From: Rhodospirillaceae bacterium
GTDB lineage: Bacteria > Pseudomonadota > Alphaproteobacteria > Thalassobaculales > Thalassobaculaceae
DNA length: 47,970 nucleotides
Direction: 5' to 3'
NCBI GenBank assembly: GCA_002709155.1
Contig: PAQA01000016.1
Location: 5,020 to 52,989, forward strand
Part shown: piece after piece, positions 9,864-20,372 of the stretch
Layout: every line of letters begins with the position of its first letter
Position numbering within the stretch: position 1 is the first letter of the stretch
Notes under the pieces: model-generated
The model's database searches: none
Told to the model about the DNA's origin: nothing
What the model saw: the letters and a program-made list of their open reading frames with translations, nothing else
Translations under genes and position numbers: made by a program

Positions 9864-11159
9864 ATGAAAACTAATTTAAAAACAAAAATCCTCTCCCTCT
9901 GTTTTGGTCATATAGCAATTTTCATATTAATATTGTTATCTCCACAAGCTACTGTATCTGAAGAGAGAACAAGGCTAAGTATAGCTGCCGTGGTGAACAA
10001 TAAAGTTATAACTGCCTCCGACCTTCAAAAACGTCTGAAGTTAATTTCTATAATTTCGCCATCCCAGATAAGTAGCATTAAAGAACGCCAGCTGCAAAAA
10101 GAAGTTTTAAATCAGCTAATAAACGAAGAACTTCAAAATCAGGAAGTGACTCGTTTAAAAATCAAAGTCAGCGAAAAAGAAATAGATAATGCAAAACGCC
10201 TCATGGAACAGCGATTTAAATTACCTCGAAACACACTAAACGAGTTTATTATCAAAAATAAATTAGACTACAACAACGTTATCTCCCAAATAGAAACATC
10301 CTTGGGATGGACTCTTGCCGTCCAACGTAAATTCAGTAATTATTTAACTATCAGTGATGAGGAGGTTGCCGAGGTAATAAACCGACTTCGAGATAATATT
10401 GGGAAGGAACGCTATCTTATATCTGAGATTTTCCTTCCCGTAGACTATACCAAAAATGAAAATGAAGTTCGCGACAGAATTAAAAAACTATACAATAGTA
10501 TAATAAACGGTGCAGACTTCAGAAAAGTTGCTAGGGATCATTCAGCTACTGCCAGTGCCATGGATAGTGGTCGCGCTGGTTGGTTTCTAAAAGGACAACT
10601 ATCACCAAAATTAGATTTGGCTCTCCAGAAAATAAAAATTGGAGGTTTAACTAATCCTATAAAAACAAATTCGGGTTTTCACATATTGAAACTAGAAAAA
10701 AAGAATGTCTTCAAAGAATTTGACGAGATGAAAGTCAAGGTAAATCTGATCGAAACTCGTATAACAACAGCAAAACCTGACAATAACAACAATTCGCAAA
10801 AAAAATTAAATAGCTTAAAAAGCCTCTTGTCAAAAATAAAAACATGTGGAGAGCTTGAAAAGCTATCGCAAATCAATACGGCTTACACGACAACCAATCT
10901 TGGAAACTTCTTAGTAGGCGAATTATCGTCGAATCTAAGAGAAATAGTAATGCGATCAAAAATCGGGATCCCCAATAATCCGACAGAGCAAGATAAAGAA
11001 ATATCCACAATAACTGTATGTAATAGAACCACTCCCCCGAGCAATATACCTGATGATCAAACGGTGCTCCGTAATCTTCGAGGGAAAAAAATAGAATCAA
11101 TGGCACGAAAATATCTTAGAAATCTTCGACAAAGCGCATTTATTGAGGGAAGATTGTAA
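9864..11159 (+). CDS. surA: Peptidylprolyl isomerase SurA-like chaperone (one parvulin domain)
   Basis: N-terminal signal, SurA_N region (AAVVNNKVITASDLQKRLK), parvulin domain (DFRKVARDHSATASAMDSGRAGWF...GGLTNPIKTNSGFHILKLE). Start placed at 9864 rather than 9825. Confidence 0.88.
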   Translation: MKTNLKTKILSLCFGHIAIFILILLSPQATVSEERTRLSIAAVVNNKVITASDLQKRLKLISIISPSQISSIKERQLQKEVLNQLINEELQNQEVTRLKIKVSEKEIDNAKRLMEQRFKLPRNTLNEFIIKNKLDYNNVISQIETSLGWTLAVQRKFSNYLTISDEEVAEVINRLRDNIGKERYLISEIFLPVDYTKNENEVRDRIKKLYNSIINGADFRKVARDHSATASAMDSGRAGWFLKGQLSPKLDLALQKIKIGGLTNPIKTNSGFHILKLEKKNVFKEFDEMKVKVNLIETRITTAKPDNNNNSQKKLNSLKSLLSKIKTCGELEKLSQINTAYTTTNLGNFLVGELSSNLREIVMRSKIGIPNNPTEQDKEISTITVCNRTTPPSNIPDDQTVLRNLRGKKIESMARKYLRNLRQSAFIEGRL

Positions 11160-11201
11160 AAAACACCAAACTACAAAATTCAGCCAGTTAGGATCCGATG
11201 A

Positions 11202-12197
11202 ATGTATAATAAACCATTGGTAATAACCCCGGGAGAACCTTCAGGTATAGGTGTCGAGATTACACTGAAAGCATGGAAAAGTGGACAGACAGGGGTGTTC
11301 TTTTTACTGGATGACCCTGATAGAGTAAAAGAACGAGCTAAAGCGGTCGGTTTAGACCTTCCCCTGCGGATCATTGGTAAACCCCCAGAAGCAAAAGAAT
11401 ACTTTTCTGACGCCTTGCCTATATTACCCCACTACTTTTCAGGCACATGCGTTCCCGGGAAACCTTCTCTGGAAAATGCAACCTCCGTTATTAAGGCTAT
11501 TGATATTGCAGTAGAGTTTGTGGAACAAGGTTTAGTGAGCGGTATAGTAACTAACCCAATACAAAAACATACCTTAAAGGCCGCAGGATTCAAATACCCG
11601 GGCCATACAGAATACCTAGCACATCTGGCTAAAGGTACTCCTAAGCCCGTTATGTTACTAGTTTCTCCGAAGCTTCGTGTCGTACCGGTAATAATCCATG
11701 ATCCTATTTGTAAGATAGCAGACCTATTAACAACTGAAATGATTGTGGAAGTGTGTTTAATCACAGCACAGTCTTTAATGCATGACTTCAATATTAAGCA
11801 GCCCAGAATATGGATTACTGGCTTAAATCCTCATGCGGGAGAAGGTGGGACAATAGGCACAGAGGAGATCACAATTATCGAGCCCGCCATGAAACTACTC
11901 AAAGAGTATGGGGTGCAAATATCTGGACCTTTCCCTGCTGACAGTATGTTTCATAAGAGTGCCCGGGATAAATATGACGTCGCTATTTGTATGTATCATG
12001 ATCAAGCTTTGATACCTCTTAAAACTCTAGATTTTTGGGGCGCAGTAAACACAACAATTGGCTTGCCATTTGTGCGAACATCCCCAGACCATGGAACCGC
12101 ATTAGATCTCGCAGGAACAGGAAAAGCCAATCCAGAAAGCCTTATTAATGCCATTCTCCTGGCCGAGCAGATATGTTCTTGGCGAAAAAAGAAATAA
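11202..12197 (+). CDS. pdxA: 4-hydroxythreonine-4-phosphate dehydrogenase
   Basis: TPGEPSGIGVEI, GLNPHAGEGGTIGTEE, GPFPADSMFHKSARDKYDVAICMYHDQALIPLK. Confidence 0.97.
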   Translation: MYNKPLVITPGEPSGIGVEITLKAWKSGQTGVFFLLDDPDRVKERAKAVGLDLPLRIIGKPPEAKEYFSDALPILPHYFSGTCVPGKPSLENATSVIKAIDIAVEFVEQGLVSGIVTNPIQKHTLKAAGFKYPGHTEYLAHLAKGTPKPVMLLVSPKLRVVPVIIHDPICKIADLLTTEMIVEVCLITAQSLMHDFNIKQPRIWITGLNPHAGEGGTIGTEEITIIEPAMKLLKEYGVQISGPFPADSMFHKSARDKYDVAICMYHDQALIPLKTLDFWGAVNTTIGLPFVRTSPDHGTALDLAGTGKANPESLINAILLAEQICSWRKKK

Positions 12198-12210
12198 AAG
12201 AATTATTTTT

Positions 12211-13047
12211 ATGAATAATATAAAAACTAAAATATTCAATTTGCCACCAATAGCAGCAGTTGTGGAAAGATATGATTTAACCCCAAATAAGTCTTGGGGC
12301 CAAAACTTTATATTTGATCTAAATTTGACACGAAAAATTGCCAGAGCCGCCAACCTATCATCAAATGAAACAATTTTTGAAATTGGCCCTGGACCGGGCG
12401 CGTTAACTCGTGCGCTATTTATAGAAGGGGCTGGGAAAATAGTTGCCATAGAAAGAGATAAAAGAGCAATTACAGCTCTCGCAGAGCTTGTTGCTATTTG
12501 TAACGGGAAATTAGAACTAATATCAGACGATGCTTTAAAAGTACCTATTGATAAAATGGGAGTTTTACCACGAAGGATTGTAGCGAATTTGCCATATAAT
12601 ATAGCCACTCAATTATTACTGAATTGGCTTCTGACGCCTAATGCTTTCAAGGCGATAACCGTTATGGTTCAAAAGGAAGTTGCCATGAGAATATGTGCGA
12701 AACCTGGCAGTTCGAACTACGGAAGACTGTCAATAATTACGCAATGGCTAGCATGCCCAAAAATGCTTTTCGATATACCCCCCTCAGCTTTCCACCCAAA
12801 ACCCAAGGTAACGTCCACCCTATTGGAGGTAATACCGCGGGCACAACCACTGTTCCCGGCCAAAAGGCAGATCCTAGAAAAAATTACTGCCCAAGCCTTC
12901 GGACAACGCAGGAAAATGCTCAGAAGCAGTTTAAAAAAAGTAGGTGGTGACGATTTGCTGCTTGCAACAAATATTGATCCCACGTTGCGCCCCGAAAATT
13001 TATCCATACAAGATTTCTGCAGACTAGCTCAGGCTTACAAGACTTAA
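12211..13047 (+). CDS. rsmA: 16S rRNA (adenine(1518)-N(6)/adenine(1519)-N(6))-dimethyltransferase
   Basis: KSWGQNFIFDLNLTRKIA, EIGPGPGALTRAL, VANLPYNIATQLL. ATG at 12211 preferred over 12148, which would overlap pdxA. Confidence 0.96.
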   Translation: MNNIKTKIFNLPPIAAVVERYDLTPNKSWGQNFIFDLNLTRKIARAANLSSNETIFEIGPGPGALTRALFIEGAGKIVAIERDKRAITALAELVAICNGKLELISDDALKVPIDKMGVLPRRIVANLPYNIATQLLLNWLLTPNAFKAITVMVQKEVAMRICAKPGSSNYGRLSIITQWLACPKMLFDIPPSAFHPKPKVTSTLLEVIPRAQPLFPAKRQILEKITAQAFGQRRKMLRSSLKKVGGDDLLLATNIDPTLRPENLSIQDFCRLAQAYKT

Positions 13048-13052
13048 ATTAA

Positions 13053-13691
13053 TTAGTTACCTGCTCTTAATTGTTTAATAAAATCAGTTAAACCTAATAT
13101 CCTTTTTCGCTTAAGACGCTCTGATGTCAGTATTGATCGTAAGTTCTCAACACTATCCTCCAATACGGTATTTACTATTATGTAATCGTACTCTGGATAG
13201 TGGCTTATTTCATCCATTGCTTTGGCCATTCTATTGGCGACGACTGACGCACTATCCTGTGCACGGGTTTTTAATCTTCTTTCCAATTCCCTAGTTGATG
13301 GAGGGAGAATAAACACCCTTATTAAATCTTCTCCAGCGTGTTCAGCCAACTGCTGCGTTCCCTGCCAATCAATATCAAATAAAATATCACGTCCAGACGC
13401 CAATGCCTCTTCTACGGGTTTTCGAGGCGTTCCGTAATAGTAGTCAAACACTTTAGCGTATTCCAAAAGCTTTTTATCATCAATCATGTCCCTAAATTCG
13501 TTCGGTTCTAAAAACGCATAATCAACCCCATGAACTTCACCAGGTCGACGTGGCCTAGTAGTCGCTGAAACTGACATCTGTAAGTTATCATCTATTGCCA
13601 ATAATTCGCGAGCTATACTGGTTTTACCAGCACCCGACGGCGACGATAGTACCAACATTAATCCGCGACGCTTGATAGAAAATAAAGTCAA
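13053..13691 (-). CDS. gmk: Guanylate kinase
   Basis: LVLSSPSGAGKTSIARELL, SVSATTRPRRPGEVHGVDYAFL, DIDWQGTQQL. Confidence 0.97.
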   Translation of the reverse strand: MTLFSIKRRGLMLVLSSPSGAGKTSIARELLAIDDNLQMSVSATTRPRRPGEVHGVDYAFLEPNEFRDMIDDKKLLEYAKVFDYYYGTPRKPVEEALASGRDILFDIDWQGTQQLAEHAGEDLIRVFILPPSTRELERRLKTRAQDSASVVANRMAKAMDEISHYPEYDYIIVNTVLEDSVENLRSILTSERLKRKRILGLTDFIKQLRAGN

Positions 13692-13700
13692 AGATCTGTC

Positions 13701-14615
13701 CTATTGTATATTTTGTATTTGCTCACGAAATTTTTCTATTCCTACCTTCAAATCAATCCCGATTGAAGTTAACTCTTTATCCGAACTCTTTGAACACAAT
13801 GTATTAACCTCCCTATTCAACTCCTGACAAATGAAGTCTAATCTTCGTCCAACAGTCCTTTCGGATTTCAACAACTGCATGCAAGAAACTAAATGAATTG
13901 AGAGCCTATCCACTTCTTCGGTAACATCTAATTTAGTCAAAAGAACTGCCAATTCTTCTTCTAAACGTTCCTCTGAAAGAGTAACTTTCATTTTCGAAAT
14001 TAAACCTATTTGCTCTTCTAATGTATCACTAATTCGGTGCCTATTAGTATTCGCTATAACACGTGCTCGATCACATAATTCCAACAATTCTGAAAGTTGT
14101 TTTTCCAGAATATTTAATATTTGAGCCCCTTCTTTCTTACGTACGGAAATTAAAACACGCAATGCTTCTCTCAGGGATTCTAAAATAGCATTATCCAAAA
14201 CTTGATTGTCATCTGAGTTTAACTCTTGCTCCTGTTCCACAGCTACTGCTCCCGGGACTAATAATAATCTGTCCAAAACGGGCGCTGTTTTGGCAACTAT
14301 ACCTGCCTTTTTCAACCTCTGATGGGTATCACAAAGTTGTTCTAAAAATCGTTCGTTAATTACAATTTTCTTCTCTGTCAGGTCCTCTTTTCGAATCAGG
14401 TGTGCTGTGATTGACCCTCTTGTTATCTGGGTCATAATCTCTTTCTTTGCTGATATTTCTAATGATTGCCGCCCTGGAGGTAATTTTGAACGAAGATCTA
14501 ACCCCTTACTATTTACACTTCGCAATTCCCAAGTCCATCGCCAAGTTTGCTCTGGAACTCCCAATTTAAGAATACCATCCGAACGAGAATAGCCGGTCAT
14601 ACTTTCTAATGCCAT
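13701..14615 (-). CDS. yicC: YicC/YloC-family endoribonuclease
   Basis: MTGYSRSDG, WELRSVNSKGLDLRSKLP, C-terminal VGRRLDFICQELNREVNTLCSKSSD...VGIEKFREQIQNIQ. Start placed at 14615. Confidence 0.93.
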   Translation of the reverse strand: MALESMTGYSRSDGILKLGVPEQTWRWTWELRSVNSKGLDLRSKLPPGRQSLEISAKKEIMTQITRGSITAHLIRKEDLTEKKIVINERFLEQLCDTHQRLKKAGIVAKTAPVLDRLLLVPGAVAVEQEQELNSDDNQVLDNAILESLREALRVLISVRKKEGAQILNILEKQLSELLELCDRARVIANTNRHRISDTLEEQIGLISKMKVTLSEERLEEELAVLLTKLDVTEEVDRLSIHLVSCMQLLKSERTVGRRLDFICQELNREVNTLCSKSSDKELTSIGIDLKVGIEKFREQIQNIQ

Positions 14616-14867
14616 TGAATGTCTTCTAGTTGTAGTGTGTTTATATATTTTTAACACTATATATTGGGCTGAAGCTCACAACAAGTATTTGCGTCAAATA
14701 CAGCACTAACAAGTACACTAATTTTTGTTCCCAAAAAATATACTACGCCTACTAATTTTTTTGAACACAGTTCTATAACCTCTGATATTGTTTCGTTTTT
14801 AATTTATTTTCCTGCCAGACCTATGTTTCAACTAATCAGCATGCACACTGCTTTTATTTGAGAAATA

Positions 14868-15845
14868 CTACTTACTGATTTTTTCTTGGGCCTTTCTCCA
14901 TTTTTTTACATTTATATTATGTTCTTTAAGTGATTTAGAAAATGAATGACGACCTCCACCTTTTGCAACAAAATAAAAGTAGTCCGTTGTAGCTGGGTGC
15001 AATGCAGCTTCAATACTAGCGACACCTGGATTACATATCGGAGTCTTGGGAAGTCCCTTAATTATGTAGGTATTGTGCGCTGTTTTTCGCCTCAAATCTG
15101 TTTGGGTAATCCGTTCGTCAGCTTCTTTACCTCGAACCCCATAAATTACAGTAGGGTCTGATTGCAACCGCATTTTGTGATACAGCCGGTTAGTAAAAAC
15201 GCTTGCTATTAGAAAACGCTCTTCTCTTATTGCTGTTTCTTTTTCTATTATTGAAGCTAATATCACTGCCTCATAACTAGTTTTAATCGGTATATTTGGG
15301 TTACGTTTGTCCCATAATTCTCTCAGTTTCAATGACAGTTGTCTTTTCATTCTATTTACCATTTCCAGTCGAGAATCACCAAAGGAATAGTAATATGTTT
15401 CGGGTAGTAAACTACCTTCTGGTGGCGTTGAATTTATAGTCCCCAAAAGCCCCGTTTCTTCTTTGAGTAATTTAATTATTTCTTTAGATGTTAGCCCTTC
15501 GGGAATAGTTATATGTCTAACCAACGTCCGCCCTGCTATAAGAGTTTTCAGAACCGCCGCGGGTTTTACTATCTTAGAAAACTCATATTCGCCAGCTTTA
15601 AGACGACCGGATAATCCAAATATTTTCGCCCCTAAAATAAATGGATATTTGCTCTTTATAACTCCATTATCGCTCAAAAGGCTGGCGATTTCATTTAGCC
15701 CTGATCCTTTTGGTATAATTATAACCCTATCCGACTGTAATTCTACAGGCCTATTAAATTCCAAGTACATGTAGCCGCCAAGACTAAAGATCCCGAACGT
15801 GAATAGCATGGCAAGGAATATTATAACCCTGACCACAGAATACAT
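14868..15845 (-). CDS. mltG: Endolytic murein transglycosylase MltG
   Basis: N-terminal TM; LASIIEKETAIREERFLIASVFTNRLYHKMRLQSDPTVIYG; HNTYIIKGLPKTPICNPG. Confidence 0.96.
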   Translation of the reverse strand: MYSVVRVIIFLAMLFTFGIFSLGGYMYLEFNRPVELQSDRVIIIPKGSGLNEIASLLSDNGVIKSKYPFILGAKIFGLSGRLKAGEYEFSKIVKPAAVLKTLIAGRTLVRHITIPEGLTSKEIIKLLKEETGLLGTINSTPPEGSLLPETYYYSFGDSRLEMVNRMKRQLSLKLRELWDKRNPNIPIKTSYEAVILASIIEKETAIREERFLIASVFTNRLYHKMRLQSDPTVIYGVRGKEADERITQTDLRRKTAHNTYIIKGLPKTPICNPGVASIEAALHPATTDYFYFVAKGGGRHSFSKSLKEHNINVKKWRKAQEKISK

Positions 15846-15856
15846 ATCCAGATTAA

Positions 15857-17119
15857 TTAAATCTTAGAAAATACGAGGGATGCATTGGTTCCACCGAACC
15901 CAAACGAATTGGAGAGCACAGACGTTATAGTTCTTTCTTGGGCTGCATGGGGAACGAGATTAATATTTTGGCACCCATCAGACGGGGAGTCTAAATTTAA
16001 TGTAGGTGGAGCAATTCCATTATTCATAGCCAGAATAGAGAAAATGGCCTCAACGCTGCCTGCTGCTCCTAACAAATGTCCAATCGATGACTTTGTTGAG
16101 GACATCGCTATATCCTCCAAGTGCTGCTCGAAAAGACGGCTTACAGCGCCAAGCTCAATCATATCACCTAATGGCGTGGAAGTGCCATGAGCATTTATGT
16201 AATCGATATCGGATGGATTTAATCGTGCTCGTTTAAGAGCGTTTTTCATCGATCTGAATGCGCCGTCACCGTCATCAGCAGGAGCTGTTATATGATGCGC
16301 ATCACCTGACAAACCATAACCGACGATCTCAGCAAAAATGTTTGCGCCCCTTTTCTTAGCATGCTCATATTCCTCCAAAACCACTACGCCCGCACCCTCG
16401 CCCATCACAAACCCGTCACGATCCTTGTCCCACGGCCTCGAAGCAGATTCAGGTTCATCATTGAAACCAGTAGATAACGCTCTTGCGGCAGAAAAACCGG
16501 CAAACCCGAGGCGATTCACCGCAGCTTCAGCCCCTCCCGCTACCATTACATCGGCATCGTCCAGCATAATTAATCTAGCCGCATCTCCTATAGCGTGAGC
16601 CCCAGTTGAACATGCTGTGACAACGGCGTGGTTAGGCCCCTTAAAACCAAACTTAATAGATACCTGGCCAGAGACTAAATTTATTAAAGCTGCTGGGATA
16701 AAAAAAGGGGAAATTCGTCTTGGACCAGCTTCATTTAATTTTATAGCATTATCATTAATTTGCTGCAGACCACCAATCCCAGACCCAATTATCACTCCCG
16801 TCCTGTTCTGATCTTCAGAGGTTTTCGCTATCCAACCTGAGTTTTCAACGGCCTGAGACGCTGCAACCATGCCCAATAGGATAAATCTATCGATCTTACG
16901 CTGCTCTTTTGGTTCCAACCAATCATCGGCACAGAACAACCCTAGATCTTTGGCACCCTCCGGAACAGTACCAGCAATCTTTGCAGGCAAATCTTTAACA
17001 TCAAATTGCGTGACCTCGGTTATTCCCGACTCACCATTAATGAGACGGTCCCAAGTCACACTCGCATTTGCTCCGAGCGGAGTCACAAGACCTATACCGG
17101 TAACAACAACGCGTCTCAT
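15857..17119 (-). CDS. fabF: Beta-ketoacyl-ACP synthase II
   Basis: RRVVVTGIGLVTPLG, VTACSTGAHAIGDA, INAHGTSTPLGD, SNSFGFGGTNASLVF. Confidence 0.97.
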   Translation of the reverse strand: MRRVVVTGIGLVTPLGANASVTWDRLINGESGITEVTQFDVKDLPAKIAGTVPEGAKDLGLFCADDWLEPKEQRKIDRFILLGMVAASQAVENSGWIAKTSEDQNRTGVIIGSGIGGLQQINDNAIKLNEAGPRRISPFFIPAALINLVSGQVSIKFGFKGPNHAVVTACSTGAHAIGDAARLIMLDDADVMVAGGAEAAVNRLGFAGFSAARALSTGFNDEPESASRPWDKDRDGFVMGEGAGVVVLEEYEHAKKRGANIFAEIVGYGLSGDAHHITAPADDGDGAFRSMKNALKRARLNPSDIDYINAHGTSTPLGDMIELGAVSRLFEQHLEDIAMSSTKSSIGHLLGAAGSVEAIFSILAMNNGIAPPTLNLDSPSDGCQNINLVPHAAQERTITSVLSNSFGFGGTNASLVFSKI

Positions 17120-17182
17120 CTCACATCACCTAAAATTAATTGTTCCAAATAGAACGGTAATTAATTTTATCCTAACTTAAAG

Positions 17183-17416
17183 TTACGATGCGCCTTCTAT
17201 GAATGTTATCGCATCTTTGACGATAACAATCTTTTCTGCTGCATCATCAGGTATCTCAACACCAAACTCTTCCTCAAAGGCCATAACCAACTCGACGTTA
17301 TCCAGGCTATCAGCACCTAAATCGTCTATAAAACTGGCTGTGTCTGTTACCTTGTCGGCCTCTACACCTAAGTGCTCAACAACAATAGCCTTAACTTTCT
17401 CTGCAACGTCACTCAT
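17183..17416 (-). CDS. acpP: Acyl carrier protein
   Basis: 77 aa; [32 protein letters not shown], the phosphopantetheine-attachment DSL motif. Confidence 0.98.
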   Translation of the reverse strand: MSDVAEKVKAIVVEHLGVEADKVTDTASFIDDLGADSLDNVELVMAFEEEFGVEIPDDAAEKIVIVKDAITFIEGAS

Positions 17417-17617
17417 CACTATGTCCTCGATTTAAACTATTAATTACGACTGACCAATATTCAACAGATCTAGTATCTATAGAGCGAATACTAATCGACC
17501 CCTTATTTTTCAGTCAATCACCAAAATTGTTCGGGGGAATAACACATTTACTACATATATGCCAGCTTCCCAATAAAAAACTATCCTCTAAACATAACTT
17601 GGCTTCTTAAAAGGGTC

Positions 17618-18358
17618 TTAATGCATCGCCATACCACCATTAACGTGTAAAGTCACGCCTGTCACATAAGCTGCCTCATCAGATGCCAGATATATTACCG
17701 AGGCTGCTATCTCATCGGGGCTTCCCAACCGGCCTAACGGTATGGTGGATAATAGTCTCGCCGATTGATCCTCGTTCAAATCATCCGTCATGGCTGTTTG
17801 TATCATTCCAGGAGCGATGACATTAACCGTTATACCTCGAGTGGCCACCTCCTGCGCCAGTGCCTTTGAAAACCCTATCATACCTGCTTTAGCAGCTGCG
17901 TAATTGGCCTGCCCAGGATTTCCAGTCGTACCAACAACGGAGGATATGCCAATTATTCGACCCCAACGGCGTTTCATCATACCACGCATGAGTCCTTGAA
18001 TAAGTTTATAACCAGCAAATAAGTTTATGTCCAAAACTTGATTCCACTCCTCGTCCTTCATCCTTACAAGTAAATTATCACGGACAATGCCGGCATTATT
18101 AATAACAATATCAACACCGTCAGTCGAAATATCGCCGGTCTGTTTGATTAATAAGTCAATGGAACTCTTATCGCTTAGATCCGCCGCAATAGGATGTGCG
18201 CGATCAGATAATTCATGAGCTAATTCATCTAGAGAGCCTTGCCTAGTCCCCGATAAGATAACTTCTGCTCCTTGAGAATGAAGCGCCCTTGCAATAGCTG
18301 AGCCGATTCCACCAGAAGCTCCTGTAATTAACGCTGTTTTTCCATCAAGATTAAACAT
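17618..18358 (-). CDS. fabG: 3-oxoacyl-ACP reductase
   Basis: TGASGGIGSAIARALHSQGA, NNAGIVRDNLL, GQANYAAAKAGMIGFSKALAQE. Start placed at 18358. Confidence 0.96.
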   Translation of the reverse strand: MFNLDGKTALITGASGGIGSAIARALHSQGAEVILSGTRQGSLDELAHELSDRAHPIAADLSDKSSIDLLIKQTGDISTDGVDIVINNAGIVRDNLLVRMKDEEWNQVLDINLFAGYKLIQGLMRGMMKRRWGRIIGISSVVGTTGNPGQANYAAAKAGMIGFSKALAQEVATRGITVNVIAPGMIQTAMTDDLNEDQSARLLSTIPLGRLGSPDEIAASVIYLASDEAAYVTGVTLHVNGGMAMH

Positions 18359-18360
18359 AT

Positions 18361-19332
18361 TTACTCCCCTGACTCCACTTTCGTTAAAAACGTATCTATT
18401 TCGTCCCACTCAGCGATAGATAACGATATCAAGTCTTTATCAATTCTTTTATTCAAACCCGATAATATTTTTCCAGCACCAATTTCCATTACAGATGATA
18501 CGTTTTGTTTCGATAACCATAACACCGTTTCACGCCACCGGACCAGACTAGTGACCTGTTCTACAAGCGCGTTTCGAATTTCCGATGGATCTCCGCTCCC
18601 AACCAAAGCAGAGACATTTGCTACCAATGGAATATCAGGACTATTTATCACAGTTGTTTTCAATGCAGCAGCCATAACTTCCGCAGCTGGTTTCATCATA
18701 GAACAATGAAAAGGTGCACTCACAGGTAAAGACATTGCTTTCCGAACTCCAAATCCTGAAGACATATCAATCGCTTCATTGACTGCCTTCGCTTCACCAC
18801 TGATCACAATCTGCCCAGGTGCATTATCATTAGCAATTTCACATATTCCTATCTTACTCGCTTCATTAACGAGCTTGGTCACTACATCCATATCTGCTCC
18901 TAGCAATGCCGCCATTGCACCGTTTCCAACCGGAACAGCTGCCTGCATTGCTTCTCCCCTTAACCGCAGTAATTTGGCTGCATCGTACAAAGAGATAGAG
19001 TTTGTAGCAGCTAGGGCCGAATATTCACCAAGTGAATGTCCTGCAACATAATCGACTAACTCACTAATTTTTTTTCGCGTTTCGGCCTCTATCACTCTGA
19101 TCACAGCCAGACTATTCGCCATTAGCGCTGGTTGTGCGTTTTTAGTGAGAATTAATTCTTCCTCAGGACCTTCACACATCAGTTTAAAAAGTGGCGCTCC
19201 AAGAGCGTCATCGACTTCCTGAAAGACTTCCTTCGCCACAGGGTGCTGCTGAGCCAGGTTTTTGCCCATTCCCACATATTGCGAGCCCTGTCCGGGGAAA
19301 ACCATAGCTTTGTGTGTATTTTTAAATTCCAT
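18361..19332 (-). CDS. fabD: ACP S-malonyltransferase
   Basis: VFPGQGSQYVGMGKNL, GHSLGEYSALAA, APFHCSMMKPA. Start placed at 19332. Confidence 0.96.
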   Translation of the reverse strand: MEFKNTHKAMVFPGQGSQYVGMGKNLAQQHPVAKEVFQEVDDALGAPLFKLMCEGPEEELILTKNAQPALMANSLAVIRVIEAETRKKISELVDYVAGHSLGEYSALAATNSISLYDAAKLLRLRGEAMQAAVPVGNGAMAALLGADMDVVTKLVNEASKIGICEIANDNAPGQIVISGEAKAVNEAIDMSSGFGVRKAMSLPVSAPFHCSMMKPAAEVMAAALKTTVINSPDIPLVANVSALVGSGDPSEIRNALVEQVTSLVRWRETVLWLSKQNVSSVMEIGAGKILSGLNKRIDKDLISLSIAEWDEIDTFLTKVESGE

Positions 19333-19539
19333 ATTTTTTCCTTCAGTTAGCCGCCTTTTTCTGAGACTAACAGACTCAGCTATCTGGCATCTGTCAAGAC
19401 CGCCAGTTTCCATATAAAATAAGTTTATTGGAAATTTTCTCAACACTTCCTTGCTTAAGGCTCAATTTCCTGTATATTCCCGCTTCCTCATCTAGAACAT
19501 ACCGAGTTTAGATTAGGGTAAAATCGATTTATTCTTCAA

Positions 19540-19599
19540 CTCCTTGCCGGTAACCCCGGCTTGGAATCGCTCAGGCGGTTTCCGATGAGCCATAAGGAG
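19540..19599 (+). promoter_or_regulatory. Candidate structured 5' leader of rpsF (r-protein autoregulatory element)
   Basis: CTCCTT (19540-19545) is complementary to AAGGAG (19594-19599, the rpsF Shine-Dalgarno). It encloses GCCGG-taacc-CCGGC (19546-19560) and GGAA-t-CGC-tcag-GCG-gt-TTCC (19563-19583). Confidence 0.55.
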
Positions 19600-19604
19600 C
19601 CAAA

Positions 19605-20060
19605 ATGACTTGTTACGAATGCGTTTACATAGCGCGTCAAGAGCTTACCACTGCGCAGACTGATCAACTCTCTGACGAGCTTTCAGCAATAGTCACTAAT
19701 AACTCGGGGAAAGTGAAAAACCGGGAATATTGGGGACTTAAGAACTTAGCTTATAAAATTAGAAAAAATCGGAAGGGACATTACACAATGTTCCATATCG
19801 AAGCATCATCCGCCACCATGACAGAGCTAGAACGAAACATGGGGTTGAATGAAGATATTTTGCGCCATCTCACAATTAAATTAGACCAGTTCCCAGAAGG
19901 GCAGTCTGTGATGATGCATGCAAAATCCGATAGAGGTGAAAAAGGCAAAAGATCTGACAAATTTGAAGATCGTAATTCAAATGATGACTTCGACGACTTA
20001 GATCGACCCTTGGGGAACGGGCCAATTGAAAGCTTAGTTCCGGATGAAATAAGTGAATAA
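19605..20060 (+). CDS. rpsF: 30S ribosomal protein S6
   Basis: YECVYIARQELTTAQTDQLSDELSAIV...YWGLKNLAYKIRKNRKGHYTMFHIEA. Confidence 0.97.
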   Translation: MTCYECVYIARQELTTAQTDQLSDELSAIVTNNSGKVKNREYWGLKNLAYKIRKNRKGHYTMFHIEASSATMTELERNMGLNEDILRHLTIKLDQFPEGQSVMMHAKSDRGEKGKRSDKFEDRNSNDDFDDLDRPLGNGPIESLVPDEISE

Positions 20061-20072
20061 GGAGTTAAGACA

Positions 20073-20327
20073 TTGACAACACTCTCAATATCTCGACCCG
20101 CGGTTCGCCGCCCTTTTACAAGGCGAAAAAAATCGTGTCCTTTTGCTGCTAAAGGAGCGCCAGAGATAGATTATAAAGACGTAAAACTTCTGCAACGGTT
20201 CATATCGGAGCGAGGAAAGATAGTGCCAAGTCGAATAACAGCCGTCTCGGCTAAAAAGCAAAGGGAGCTATCAAAAGCGATAAAACGAGCTCGGTTCCTT
20301 GCTTTACTTCCATATCTATTGACGTAG
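20073..20327 (+). CDS. rpsR: 30S ribosomal protein S18
   Basis: [63 protein letters not shown] start with upstream GGAG. Confidence 0.97.
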   Translation: MTTLSISRPAVRRPFTRRKKSCPFAAKGAPEIDYKDVKLLQRFISERGKIVPSRITAVSAKKQRELSKAIKRARFLALLPYLLT

Positions 20328-20372
20328 AATTCCTTCCTTTAGATAGGTGGTAGAGATAGCAGGCGATGCATC

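Noticed and set aside
14685-14701. GTATTTG-cgt-CAAATAC palindrome between mltG and yicC
   Set aside because: Only 7-bp arms in AT-rich DNA with no promoter or U-tract context; indistinguishable from chance.
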